64,000 bases of DNA from Diplolepis rosae (lineage: Eukaryota; Arthropoda; Insecta; Hymenoptera; Diplolepididae). The stretch's first letter is position 1, and each line of letters opens with the position of its first letter. Location of the stretch: assembly GCA_030998225.1 (NCBI GenBank), contig JAPYXD010000686.1:682001-746000 (forward strand), in the 5' to 3' direction. Shown piece by piece: positions 53,799 to 64,000 of this stretch. A model generated the notes under the pieces. That model was not told the DNA's origin. It saw only the letters and a program-made list of their open reading frames with translations, and did not search any database. The translations under genes and the position numbers were made by a program.

Positions 53799-55310
53799 CT
53801 ATTTGATATTCATCATTTTTCTAAACTTTTCAAATTTTTCCTTGCACAACGATTTAGTAAATACATCTGTTATATTATCATTTGAGTTAACCTTTACAAC
53901 GTCAATTAAACCTTCTTTTACATGATCGTGAACAAAATGATAATGTATTTCTATATGTTTAGTGTTCATAGTAAAGTTTCCATATTTCGCAATGCTAATC
54001 ACTCCCGAATTGTCTTCGTACACTTTTATCGGTTCACTCGTATTTATTTTGAACACTTTCATTAATTCATTAATAACCTTCATTTCGCTTACAGCTTCGG
54101 ATAACGCAATATATTCCGCGTAATTTGACGCTTTCGTTACACACTTTTGCTTTCGCGATTTCCAAGCTATTACGTTGCCATACAATCTTATAATGTAACT
54201 GGATGTTGACTTTCTATCGTTTACATCGCCTCCCCAATCTGCGTCAATATAACAGTCAACAACTTCAACATTATCATTCTTCCTATAACATAACTTCAAA
54301 TCTTTTGTTTTATATAGGTATCTTAATATTCTAAGAGCGTACTTAAAATGAGTTTTGCTGTAACTATTTTGAAATCTACTCAAATAATTAACGCTATAAA
54401 TAATGTTTGGTTTAGTATTAAAACTAATGTATAATAACGCACCCAATAACTTTCTGTACTTAATAACTCTTTCGCAATAGTTAGATTTTTCAATTTTCAA
54501 CTTTGTTTCCATGGGTGTATTGTATAAGTTGCTATTTTGCAATTTGTACTTTTCCACTAAAGACTCAATATATGCTGTTTGACTCAATTCCATTTTATTG
54601 TTTTCATAATTATACTCAACTTTTATTCCTAAATATTCTATAATTTCACCTAAATCTTTCATTTTAAAACGATCTGACAGTAAATTTTTAACTTTCTCAA
54701 TTTTGTTTTTATTTTTGCAACAAAGTAAAACATCATCTACGTAATTTACTAGATACAAAGTATTCTCTCCTTCTCCGTGTACATACAAACAAAGATCAAT
54801 ATTGTTTTTCACGAAACCAAGCCTAGTTACAAATTCATCAAAACAATCAAACCAATCTCTCGGACTTTCGTTTAAGCCATACATAGATTTTACTAGTTTA
54901 CATACTCGGTCTGTTCCATCCTCATACCTTTGTGGTTGACGAATGTATACTTCCGTGCTTACTTTGCCATTCAGAAATGCAGTCTCTACGTCCATCTGTT
55001 CTATTATTAAACCATTTTGACAACAAAAGGACATTACAAATTTTAAACTTTCACTACTTGCAACGGGAGAGTATATATCATCAACCACGTTTTTCTGTTG
55101 AAAACCTCTAACTACTAATCTAGCTTTATATTTACCCTTTGATTATATTGTATAGACCCATTTTACATCTAATACGTGTTTATTTTTATCTCTATTTACA
55201 AGAATCCAAGTATCATTTTTATCTAAACAATAGATTTCATTATCCATAGCCTTTACCCAATTTGTATGCTTCTGCATACGAATTTGGGGTATCTATTTTA
55301 CAAAAATTAA
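53799..55310 (-). pseudogene. pol: Copia reverse transcriptase and RNase H
   Basis: On the minus strand the RT starts WVKAMDNEIYCLDKNDTW, meets a TAA near 55145, then runs open from 55088 to 53799. Motifs are VRGFQQK, EQMDVETAFLNGKVSTEVYI (first catalytic Asp), LYLVNYVDDVLL (YVDD), and YLGIKVEYN. RNase H has DCYIDADWGGDVNDRKSTSS, TKASNYAEYIALSEAVSEM, EDNSGVISIAKYG and HIEIHYHFVHD. Length and order match Ty1/copia pol C-terminus. The last 429 codons are intact. Confidence 0.9.
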
Positions 55311-55332
55311 CGTAAATATTATTACATTCATT

Positions 55333-55946
55333 TTAAGGATATCTAATGGGACTCTTTTTATTACGTGAGGATTTTCTACTAGGAACATCTAAATTTTTAT
55401 GCTTAATTTCATTTATATTCTTTTGTTCAAATTTGCTTTTCTCGATTTCGTTCTCGTTTTCAATCAAAAAATTCCCTTTTTCAATCAATTCATTTTGCTC
55501 AATTTCATCCAAACTTTTAAAACTGTCATCAGACATATTATTTTCACCCTTATCAATTTTATCAGTAATTTTCACACCTGAATTAGGCTCAACGATTTAC
55601 AAATTATTTTCTTTTGTTTCTATATTTTTACTAGACTTTTCAGGAACTACAGTATCATCAAGATTCATATACTTTACTCCTCTGTCGATAAATTCTACGT
55701 GTCTAGCAACTATTATTTTACCGTTTATTAACACTTTATAACCCACATCCTCATATCCAAGTAAAATTCCTACGTCTGCTTTTGTGTCCCACTTTGAGTT
55801 TCTTTTTTGTTCTGGCTTTCTAACAAAAACTTTACTACCATATAATCTTGAATTTTCAACACTTGGCTTTCTTTTAAAAAACATTTCGAAAGGTGTTTTC
55901 TTTTCTATTGTGTTGGCTAACGTACGGTTTTTTAAATATGTAGCAG
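55333..55946 (-). pseudogene. pol: Copia integrase C-terminal region
   Basis: Minus-strand reading ATYLKNRTLANTIEKKTPFE, RLYGSKVFVRKPEQKRNSKW and DTKADVGILLGYEDVGYKVL is the standard copia integrase C-terminal block, followed by an acidic linker to the RT. It is cut at 55947 by a palindromic insertion and continues at 57674. A stop lies near 55590. Confidence 0.85.
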
Positions 55947-57664
55947 TAGGGTGGTCCAAAAATGCATTGCAAAAATTTTTTTGATGCTAGATGCAAAAGA
56001 TCCCCCCAAAAAGTTTCGAAATCCAAAAAAATAAAGGTCCTATTTTTTCTTTTTTCAAAATTTTGATTTTATATGGTGCCTGTTGGGACTTGAAATTTGC
56101 ATGGGAAAATGCATGGGGAAAAGTCACTTTTTGGTATTTTTCGAATAATTGTTCAGGGTTAGGGAAAATTTGACACTAAAGTTATAAGGCTTCTAGAATA
56201 CTTTCCAACGAAGAATTTGACCTATCATACATATGGATTTGACGCCCGTAACACACCCCCACGATGCCCTGAAAACTACCCTTAAATCAAAAAATGTACA
56301 TTCTTCAGGAAATTGACTCTTAAGCAGTTTATTCTCCTTTTTTTCCGGAAATCATTACTATAGGTCTACTGGAATGTTTACAAATGTTTTTTCGTTAATT
56401 TCCATTTATTTAAATAAATTCTATTTGGTTAAATAATATATTCTTCTATAAAATTCGTTTGAAATCTTTTCTCTGAGATCGGAATGGCAGTTTATTATCT
56501 GAAAGTAACTGTATTTATTTCTTTATTTATTTATTAATTTCTTTCTATTGTTTAAACATTTAATTATTATTAATTTTCTACTTTTTTGCAATTTATGGTA
56601 AAAAAGTCAGCTTTTCTTGTGATAAGCCTATATATATTTTAATTTCAAGGTATCCTCTATACATTATCTAATAAATCCTAAATTGTTTAAACAAATTTAA
56701 TTTGTTTAAACAATTTTTTTTCATCAATTCGCCTAAAATTCTGGTTTCTTGTAATAAATCTATATATTTGAATTTCAAGGTATCTTCTCTACATTAATTA
56801 GTTGAGTTTGAAATTTTTGTCACAGCCTAAGTCGAAAGCGTCATTTTTTCCACAGAAAGATTTTCAAATTCCTTAAATATTGACTTCTCTACATTGTTTA
56901 ATAAATCCTAAATTTTTTAAACAAATTAAATTTGTTTAAAAAATTTAGAATTTATTAGATAATGTATAGAGGATACCTTGAAATTAAAAATTATAGGTTT
57001 ATCACAAGAAAATCTGACTTTTTTACCATAAATTGCAAAAAAGTTGAAAATTAATAATAATTAATTGTTTAAACAATAGAAGGAAATTAATAAATAAACA
57101 AAGAAATAAATAAAGTTACTTTCGGATAATAAACTGCCATTCCGATCTCAGAGAAAAGATTTCAAACGAATTTTATAGAAGAATATATTATTTAACCAAA
57201 TAGAATTTATTTAAATAAATGGAAATTAACGAAAAAACATTTGTAAACATTCCAGTAGACCTATAGTAATGATTTCCGGAAAAAAAGGAGAATAAACTGC
57301 TTAAGAGTCAATTTCCTGAAGAATGTACATTTTTTGATTTAAGGGTAGTTTTCAGGGCATCGTGGGGGTGTGTTAGGGGCGTCAAATCCATATGTATGAT
57401 AGGTCAAATTCTTCGTTGGAAAGTACTCTAGAAGCCTTATAACTTTAATGTCAACTTTTCCCTAACCCTGAACAATTATTCGAAAAATACCAAAAAGTGA
57501 CTTTTTCCCATGCATTTTCCCATGCAAATTTCAAGTCCCAACAGGCACCATATAAAATCAAAATTTTGAAAAAAGAAAAAATGGACCTTTATTTTTTTGG
57601 ATTTCGAAACTTTTTGGGGGGATCGTTTGCATTTATTTAAAAGTCGCCATTTTGGACCACCCTA
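55947..57664. mobile_element. 1.7-kb palindromic foldback element with 9-bp duplication
   Basis: The left end TAGGGTGGTCCAAAAATG and the inverted right end are flanked by ATGTAGCAG (55938-55946 and 57665-57673). The copia frame is colinear if one copy is removed. Arms of about 750 bp are nearly perfect inverted copies (for example GGTGCCTGTTGGGACTTGAA), with a spacer around 56700-56905. There is no ORF of substance. The 9-bp duplication fits Mutator-like or foldback classes. Confidence 0.9.
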
Positions 57665-58400
57665 ATGTAGCAGCATATATTATTTCTGGCCAATATTTTT
57701 TATCTACCTGAGCTTCTGCTAAGAAGCAACGTGCCATATCCATTATTGTCCTATTATAACGTTCCGCAGTTCCGTTAAGTTTATGTACATATGTCGGGCA
57801 CTTATTTAGAATTATTCCTCTATCGTTTGGGAATTTATACAGTTGACCTTTTACGTATTCTAATGCGTTATCGCATCTTAATATTTTTACTTAGAGTATT
57901 TAAATAGTTAAAATTCACATGGCCTAGAATTCTATGATATTTTTCTTTCTCACTCATTTTATTTTCAGAAATTTCAGTATTGTTTGATAAATGTTCAATA
58001 TTCAAAAAACTTTCCATTGGATATATATTATTCTCTTTGTAAACTATTGTTGTTAAATTGCCAAATTGATTTAAAACTCTCGATTCATTACCTTTCGAAA
58101 TAATAGTACTATTGTCTGTAATTTTTCCATTACTTTTTAAATTATTGCTCATGTCTTTTGCATAATAAACATTTTTGATATCAACTCTATTTAATTTTCC
58201 AAATGCTTCAAAAAAACTAACCACGTTTCCTATTTTAGTTGCTTTGACTGACCTCTTATCCCCCAAATAAACATTAATCGATTCTTTCAAATCAATACAA
58301 TTTTCATAATAATTAGCATTATTTATAATGTGATCGGTGCTACCGCTATCTAATATCCAATGTATTTCGCAACTATTATCTAACCTGTTTACTTCGCTGT
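57665..58400 (-). pseudogene. pol: Copia protease, GAG-pre-integrase and deleted integrase core
   Basis: On the minus strand: protease active site WILDSGSTDHI (about 58330-58365), protease body NVYLGDKRSVKATKIGNVVS, then the pre-integrase block YHRILGHVNFNYLNTLSKNI. After NIKM the reading jumps to RCDNALEYVKGQLYKFPN and LNGTAERYNRTIMDMARCF. The Cys pair of the zinc domain and the first catalytic aspartate are missing, about 90 residues deleted near 57890. The end is split by the palindromic element. Confidence 0.85.
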
Positions 58401-58952
58401 TAAACGTCGCTCTCGTTGTCGTTGCTACCCATGCTCCAGCTCCTGACTTGTCTCGCTGATCGTAAGTTGCTGCTGCTGCTGTTGCTCCGCCTTTTCCACC
58501 TTTGCCGCAGTTGCTCCAAAAATTGCCGCTGTTGCTGCCTCTGTTTGCCCCGTTGAAACCACCGCGTTGAGTGCCTCTGCTTCCGCTTTCTCCCCGTCCG
58601 CGGCCTCATGTTGAACCTCGCCAGGATCCTCGGCACTCTCGGGCATAATGACCAGTTCTTCCGCACTTGAAGCAGCCTTCTTGTTGCAGTTTTTGCGCCG
58701 TGAAAGCGTTTGAGCCTCTCGCTTCGTTTTCATCTTCACGTTTTCTTTCAGCAATTTCCAATTTATTTTTCACATACGCTACTGTTTAATCCTCCTTCGG
58801 CAGTGCATCGATCAAATCGCCTATGTAGCTGTATGAACTCGGAAGCGTATTCAGCATGTAGTTCAGCTTTTCTTGTTCCGTGATTTTCACACCTGCTGCT
58901 GACAACTCATTGATGGCCTTTTCGAACTTGTTCGTAAATGTTGCTGTGTTAC
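58401..58952 (-). pseudogene. gag: Copia Gag, 5' truncated
   Basis: Minus-strand reading NKFEKAINELSAAGVKITEQ then LNYMLNTLPSSYSYIGDLID matches the middle of copia Gag. A zinc knuckle CFKCGRTGHYAREC (about 58655-58690) is followed by an Arg/Gly-rich tail with one TGA near 58608. The N-terminal part and the 5' LTR are missing at about 58952, where element E integrase begins on the other strand. Confidence 0.8.
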
Positions 58953-59708
58953 TGTATCTACCCACTGAGACGAGCAACAACCAAGGCAGCAATAAGAAGT
59001 CTTGAAAACTTCATGACCGTAGTAGGTAAACCTAAGAGAGTACTGGCAGACAGAGGCACTCAATTTACCAGTTATAAATGGACAGAAGCTCTGAAAGAAA
59101 AAAATATCAAATTAGTGCTAACATCAGTCAGACATCCGCAGGCAAACATGTTAGAAAGAGTAAATAGAGAATTAGCAAGATTTTTTCGAACTTTCTTACC
59201 TATAGATGAACATAAATCATGGTACAACCACGTAAAAAAAATAGAAACTATACTTAACGAATCATATCACGACACGATTGAAATGACACCTCATGAGGCA
59301 CTGAAGGGAGAGAGACCAACCAGATTCTGGGAAAAATTAATGCCACTAATAAGACAACCTAAAAAAAATAATAAACAAGCAGACATCATGCAAATGGTAA
59401 GAGAGAAAATTAGAACAAAAGGAGAGAAACGAATAGCACGATTAAATAAAGATAAAAGAGGAATTACGTTTGCAGAAGGAGAGCAGGTTCTTGTGAGAGC
59501 ATGTAATTTAGCAAATACGGCTGCAGGACGTGTTGCAAAATTTCTAGCCCTATACGAAAGACCGTACACAGTGAAGAAGAAAATAGCACAAAATACATAC
59601 ATCCTAACCAACACAAACACACACAGAGAAAGGGGCCAATTCCATGCATCCGACCTCAAGCACTACTACCCAGGAAATGGCCCAGGAGGAGAGGGGAGCA
59701 ATACCTGA
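58953..59708 (+). pseudogene. pol: Element E integrase, second half
   Basis: The reading starts CIYPLRRATTKAAIRSLENF, followed by RVLADRGTQFTSYKW (second Asp) and PQANMLERVNRELARFFRTF (catalytic Glu). It ends with a basic C-terminal region and a HASDLKHYYPG-type end. The frame upstream of 58953 belongs to copia on the other strand, so an ATG there is not the natural start. It complements the first half at 39840-40181 with almost no overlap or gap, favouring one split gene. Confidence 0.8.
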
Positions 59709-60640
59709 GTACGAGAGTGGGGGTAAGGCTGCAGTGGGGGGAGAAAAAGCAAGCACAAAGAGAAGAACGAGAAAAGCAATATCCGAACAGGGGTAGGGGG
59801 TACTCTAGAAATGAAACAGGGAAGAAAGCATAAGAGAAAACAGGTGAAAAGGCGACACTGAAAAACCATGACTCATGGTAACAAACAAAGGAAAACAACT
59901 GGTAGGAAAGCATCAGTGTCTTCTCTCGCAGCCAAAACCAAAACAAGCGTCGCCATGCCTGAAGCATCAACCCAAACCGAAACGTTGGACACACGTCGCA
60001 ATGTGTATACACAATGTGGAGAAAATAATCAAGTGATGATCACAGTGTTGGTGGAAAACAAAATATTAAAAGAAATAGAGACGAGGCCAAGGATCCTCAC
60101 CAACCCAAAAAAGAAGGCGCCTAGGAAACCAGGAATGAGCGTCTGAGAAGTCAACACGGAGAAGAGACACAAACCAGTGCTAAAAAAGTGTGTGGGTACT
60201 GAAAGTGTGGAAAGACCAAATGAAGAACTTGAAATAATTATATTGAAGGAAGTGAGAGTAAACCACATCAGCGTAGCAGCCACCACGGAGAAAGCAGAAG
60301 AAGGGAGGTTGGGAAAGGAAGAAAAGGAAAATCAGGAAAAGAAAAGTGCAACAAAATCAGGCACAATGAAAAGAAAACTCAGTCGACAAGAAAAATTATA
60401 CAGACATCATGAGAGATAGTTTAACACCAGTGAGCAAAAGAAGCAGAGGAATACGTGAATCAGAAGATAGGAAAAATCAGGTCATGGCCTATGCGCTGCA
60501 AGAGCGTAGAGAAGCAGAAAAACAGGCAAGAAGTAGGGAAGCTCAGCATCCGGCTGAATCTCAACGCGCAAGCTCAGTATCCCCTCCCGAGATGAATGGA
60601 CCACAGTGGGAGATGAGAGAGATGCTATAAAAAGGGGATG
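59709..60640 (+). other. Element E region downstream of integrase, basic ORFs of unknown role
   Basis: Three short ORFs (59868-60146, 60177-60419 and 60409-60630) are rich in Lys, Arg and Glu; the first contains STQTETLDTRRNVYTQCGEN. None resembles Env or a known domain. They may be fragments of one third ORF of the element. Confidence 0.35.
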
Positions 60641-60960
60641 CTGAGACCAGAAAGGGAGTTCGGCGGCTCGCAAGCGAGCCGTAAGCAACTGAGGAGTGAT
60701 CTCAGGGCAGGCTAAGAGGTTTTACGTCTTAGATCGAGATCTGATTGACTTCTTGAGGCGCTCTTTGGACAGAACAAGGGGTTTCACGTCTTGTTTGAGT
60801 CTGAATTCGTCTCACCCACTGTGGAGCACTGGGCAGGATAAGGGGTTTTACGCCTTACCTGAGTTTGGTGCCCGCAATTCAAACGCTTACGGTTCGTCTG
60901 GACTTCCGACCGAACATCTCGAACTCTCGAAGTCGATTCCCTCTTAAGAAAGAGAAAGAC
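60622..60960 (+). promoter_or_regulatory. LTR-like promoter region with TATA box and repeated hairpins
   Basis: GCTATAAAAAGGGG at about 60624 is followed ~28 bases later by GGGAGTTCGG. Three repeated units follow with AAGAGGTTTTACGTCTT, AAGGGGTTTCACGTCTT and AAGGGGTTTTACGCCTT, each a short inverted repeat. This is likely the R/U5 part of element E's 3' LTR. Confidence 0.55.
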
Positions 60961-61470
60961 AAAGAGATCCTTAGAGCGAAACCTTAATAGTGTTAATTAG
61001 GAATATTTCATAGGTGAATTCTATAAAAATAGAGAGAGAGAGAGAGAGATTTGAGTTTTTCTTCAAGTGCGGCCGTTAATTTTCTTTCTAAAATTATGTT
61101 AAAAAAAAGCTTCATTTTTTCCCTTTAAAATGGTCGAAAGTGGGGCAAAAGAAATTCGTGGAGATATATAACACTCCTTGCGCGCGGCTTCTGCCTCGCG
61201 AGCGCCCATGCTTCAAATTCAGAATGTACGGTTTCTAGTCGACTACAAATAATCGCCTACAATCTGCATTTTTTAACCTAATAAATATTATCGTTATAAA
61301 TTATTTCACGGATAATAATTTTTATTATTTATTGGACAAGTAAAATTGACTTTTATCTCTTCATACTTCATTTTGAGGACTTTGGAGAGAATTTTAAAAA
61401 CCCACCGAAAAAGTAAGTACACACTATTTAAAGGAGAATTTTCAACCCAGAAAAATAATTTATTTTACAG
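60961..61470. other. Unannotated, with a short AG microsatellite
   Basis: (AG)9 near 61031-61049. No domain-bearing ORF. Confidence 0.4.
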
Positions 61471-61760
61471 ATGGAGCAGCCCAGTACTTTAAAAATAAAT
61501 ATAACTTTATCAATTTGCTCCACCATGAAATGGATTTTGGTATTCCAGACGAGTGGCATTTTCATGCAATGGCGCACGGAAAAGACCCTTGTGATGGTAT
61601 TAAGAGAAATTTAAAGAGACTTGCAACGCGTGCTAACGTACAAGCGTCATCTAAAGATCCGATTTTGACTGCTGATGCCTTGTATCAATGGGCAAAGAAA
61701 AATTTAGTTGAAACTTTAGTATTCTTTAGTCCCAAGGAAAATCACACCATCACAGGTTAA
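61471..61760 (+). pseudogene. Exon of an arthropod transposase-like family (DGAAxxxKN...HGKxPCDGI)
   Basis: It is bounded by an acceptor TTATTTTACAG (ending 61470) and a donor-like CAG|GTTAAG (61758). The reading DGAAQYFKNKYNFINLLHHE then DEWHFHAMAHGKDPCDGIKR is of a type I associate with uncharacterised, probably transposon-derived arthropod proteins having SDGxxxQxKN and HGKGxxDGIGG motifs. Here the second motif is changed (DGIKRN). It may be one exon of such a gene or a relic. Function is not known; an RNase H-like nuclease fold is only a guess. Confidence 0.5.
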
Positions 61761-62439
61761 GAACTTAAGAGTAGATTTGCATCAGCAAACACAGTGCCAG
61801 CAAAAAATAACAGTTTTACGAACAAATTATACAAAGTACAATTAAATAAGTTCCCAGTGGACGGTACGTCGTGATCGTGGCGCCTAGCTGCACTGCGACG
61901 CAGAAACCGCGTGCAAGAAGTGTTATATATCACCACCAATTTCTTTCGCCCCTCTTTCGACCATGGCTCATTTTAAAGGAGAAACTCAAGCTTTTTTTAA
62001 ACATAATTTTGGAAAAAAAATTATCGGCCGCAACTGGAGAAAAACTCAAAAACATGATTAAAATTAAAAAATGAAGTTCAAATAATTTTTTTTTATCTAA
62101 AACTATTGCCTTCAGCGTAAAGCTGATGAATTTTGCCCCATATAATAGTAATAATAATAATGATAGTGTAGCTATAGACATATATCGATGTATAGTAAGG
62201 GTAGCCTAGCGATTTTTCACTAGTTGCGTGTGGCGTTGTTATCTATAATGAACCTTGTGATGAAGGAAGACTTCTTTAGGGCGTGAGATAGACTAAATTA
62301 GTATTTTCGTCCCCTTTCGAAAGACCCCAGAAGTCTTCCTCCGTTGTTTCCGGTCGTCGGGAAGTCGCTTTTTTCTCTTAATTTGTTTTTTAAAAATTGC
62401 CATTGTGTGGCCCCTCAAATAGCAGTACTCACAACAGTT
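61761..62439. other. Unannotated stretch
   Basis: No domain-bearing ORF; short ORFs on both strands look fortuitous. Confidence 0.4.
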
Positions 62440-62700
62440 CTTCCATTTATATAATTTGATTAGAGGAATCGCGGGGTTATTATTTTAAACGAACAATCAA
62501 ATTCGGGAGATTCCATTAACAATAATTGAATAATATATGCGAAGAATAAAAGATGTGCATTGCTACATATCCATAAACCTTTAATTATGTAAATCAATCA
62601 GAATTGGGCCACATAACTAAGGGTTTCTCCAAACTATAAGGGCACATATCTCCATTGATAACACAATACTAGAATTAACCGCAGCGATATTTCAAGTAAT
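62440..62700 (+). repeat. Dispersed repeat family, copy 3
   Basis: CAATCAAATTCGGGAGATTCC-type block and TTAATTATGTAAATCAATCA match copy 1 (36980-37120). Confidence 0.5.
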
Positions 62701-63469
62701 TGATTAACTGACTATTTAATGGGATAAGGCCAAATTTTGTTTAAAAAAATATTTATGAGCATTGCGATTAATAAAACCGTTATTGTTAAAATCGGGTAAC
62801 GCAAAACTTAATCACGAATTCTTAATTATAAATTACCCGATTTGGCCAATAAATGAGCTCGTGCCAGCCGACTTAACCTAGAAATAAGCAATAGATGGAA
62901 TCAATAAAATAACTATAAAATGGATTCCCAGAATTTGGATTATAATCAGAATATAAATTAAAAATTAAGGTAGAACTTTGTAAAATATCGATACTTCTAA
63001 CTTATTGAAGAAAGTGTTCTGATTTTCAATCACACGGAACCAAGTTCACGTTTTGGGCAACTGAAGTGTTATGCAGTGACATGAAAAAGGAAATTTCTTT
63101 GCAGAATTATAATTTATGATAAATTTTATGAAAACTGGATTATAGTTTCATAAGATTAAGAAATTTCCAGAAGATGCAGGGCATTGTGCAATTTTAAAAT
63201 ACCTATAATCAAAAACATCATAAATAGCATCAAGTTTGTGTTAGCTTTGTTACATGGAAATTCGGGAAGTTTCCAAGAGTTCCTATCAATGTTCAATTAT
63301 ATGAAATAATAAGAACCAAACTGCGAGGTGTCATTATCTCAATCAAGAAGCAGTGTGGAGGTTGCATAGGTATATTATATGAATTGTATGTATTATACAA
63401 ATAATGTTGTGAATGCATATGCAATTTCGACATACTAAAGAAAGTTTCAGGGAGATATAACAGTATGAA
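62701..63469. other. Unannotated stretch
   Basis: It includes an inverted pair AAATCGGGTAA / TTACCCGATTT (about 62789 and 62835). No ORF of interest. Confidence 0.4.
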
Positions 63470-63850
63470 TGCTCCTCAATCATTATGCTACCGTATTAAA
63501 TCCTTACTAGTTCCAAGATCGAATTCGGGTGGTCCTGTCTCAGAATGGATGGTATTCACCTGGCAACCTGAAAATACCTTATAATTAAAAACCTGTACAC
63601 CCTCAGTCATGTGTCCCAATACAATTAAGCTACATGATTTTGGATCTTTACATGCGTGTATATACACATACGTCTGTGTGTGTGTGCACAGGTGTGTATA
63701 AAAGACCAGTAATCGCATGCTAGTGAGCCCATATCCCGAATCATGAAGATTACAATTAAGAAATAATCAATAAGGTATATTCGGTCCTAACGACTTTTCG
63801 TATAAGTCACAATTTCAAAACTATTCAATAATAAATACAAATACAACCAA
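63470..63850 (+). repeat. Dispersed repeat family, copy 4
   Basis: It aligns with the inverse of 50700-51230 and with 37080-37200. It contains TG-rich microsatellite text near 63675. Confidence 0.55.
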
Positions 63851-64000
63851 GGAATTGTTAGCAATCTCTTTACCCAAGATCCGGACTTTGGCCAAGAACA
63901 ACCCGGGGCGGCACCGCAGCAAGTCAACAATAAAAACAGAATAAAATTTTAAAACATTAGCTCTTTTGAGGATCACAACCCGAAACATACACCTAGGCGA

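Noticed and set aside
59291..60012. Cys/Phe/Leu-rich minus-strand ORFs opposite element E integrase
   Set aside because: Shadows of the plus-strand integrase and the basic ORFs.

Overview
The window looks like transposon-packed insect DNA. It is AT-rich, has arthropod-type LTR promoters (TATA box plus TCAGT initiator) and carries mariner, hAT-like, copia and Ty3/gypsy elements. A single exon resembling 4-hydroxyphenylpyruvate dioxygenase (HPPD) is the only host-like coding sequence I could recognise. A hymenopteran is a reasonable guess, but nothing in the window fixes the order.

Positions 1-30271 are a nest of elements inside elements. The outer element B is a Ty3/gypsy retrotransposon on the minus strand. 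Its 5' LTR is at about 28591-30271, gag at 11420-13281, protease/RT at 7600-11412 and integrase at 6596-7363; its 3' end lies left of the window. Element A (plus strand, 1-6595) appears inserted in B's integrase. A TA-flanked inverted-repeat element D (9128-10960), itself holding a foldback element (10052-10724), sits in B's protease/RT linker. A complete LTR element C (13770-28146, 4-bp duplication CAAT) sits in B's leader, and C contains a probable solo LTR (23453-25520, ATTA flanks).

The main novelty is in the proteins of these gypsy elements. All three carry, between RNase H and integrase, a block that reads like a macro domain of the TARG1/POA1 (ADP-ribose hydrolase) type. C also has two AT-hooks there. 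Downstream of integrase, A carries a small ORF, behind a 3' splice acceptor, that reads as a double-stranded-RNA-binding domain. A zinc-knuckle ORF overlaps it at an A8 run. A retroelement with a dsRNA-binding accessory protein and a macro-like pol domain suggests an encoded counter-defence or replication cofactor; that function is inference.

Positions 30272-34030 are mostly unannotated and contain the isolated HPPD-like exon (32216-32338) and a perfect 17-bp-stem hairpin. Positions 34030-60960 are dominated by another broken gypsy element, E. E has gag debris interrupted by a mariner, then RT/RNase H/integrase at 38862-40181. Its integrase appears to resume at 58953, with about 18.8 kb of other elements in between: a hAT-like element with ~700-bp inverted repeats, a MITE with a 9-bp duplication, LTR copies, an unidentified element H, a minisatellite MITE and a 5'-truncated copia. 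The copia is itself split by a 1.7-kb near-perfect palindrome. The right end (61000-64000) holds an exon of an arthropod family with transposase-like motifs and two copies of a dispersed repeat.

None of the autonomous elements is intact: each shows stops, frame breaks, deletions or truncation. All family calls come from reading motifs by eye, without database searches.
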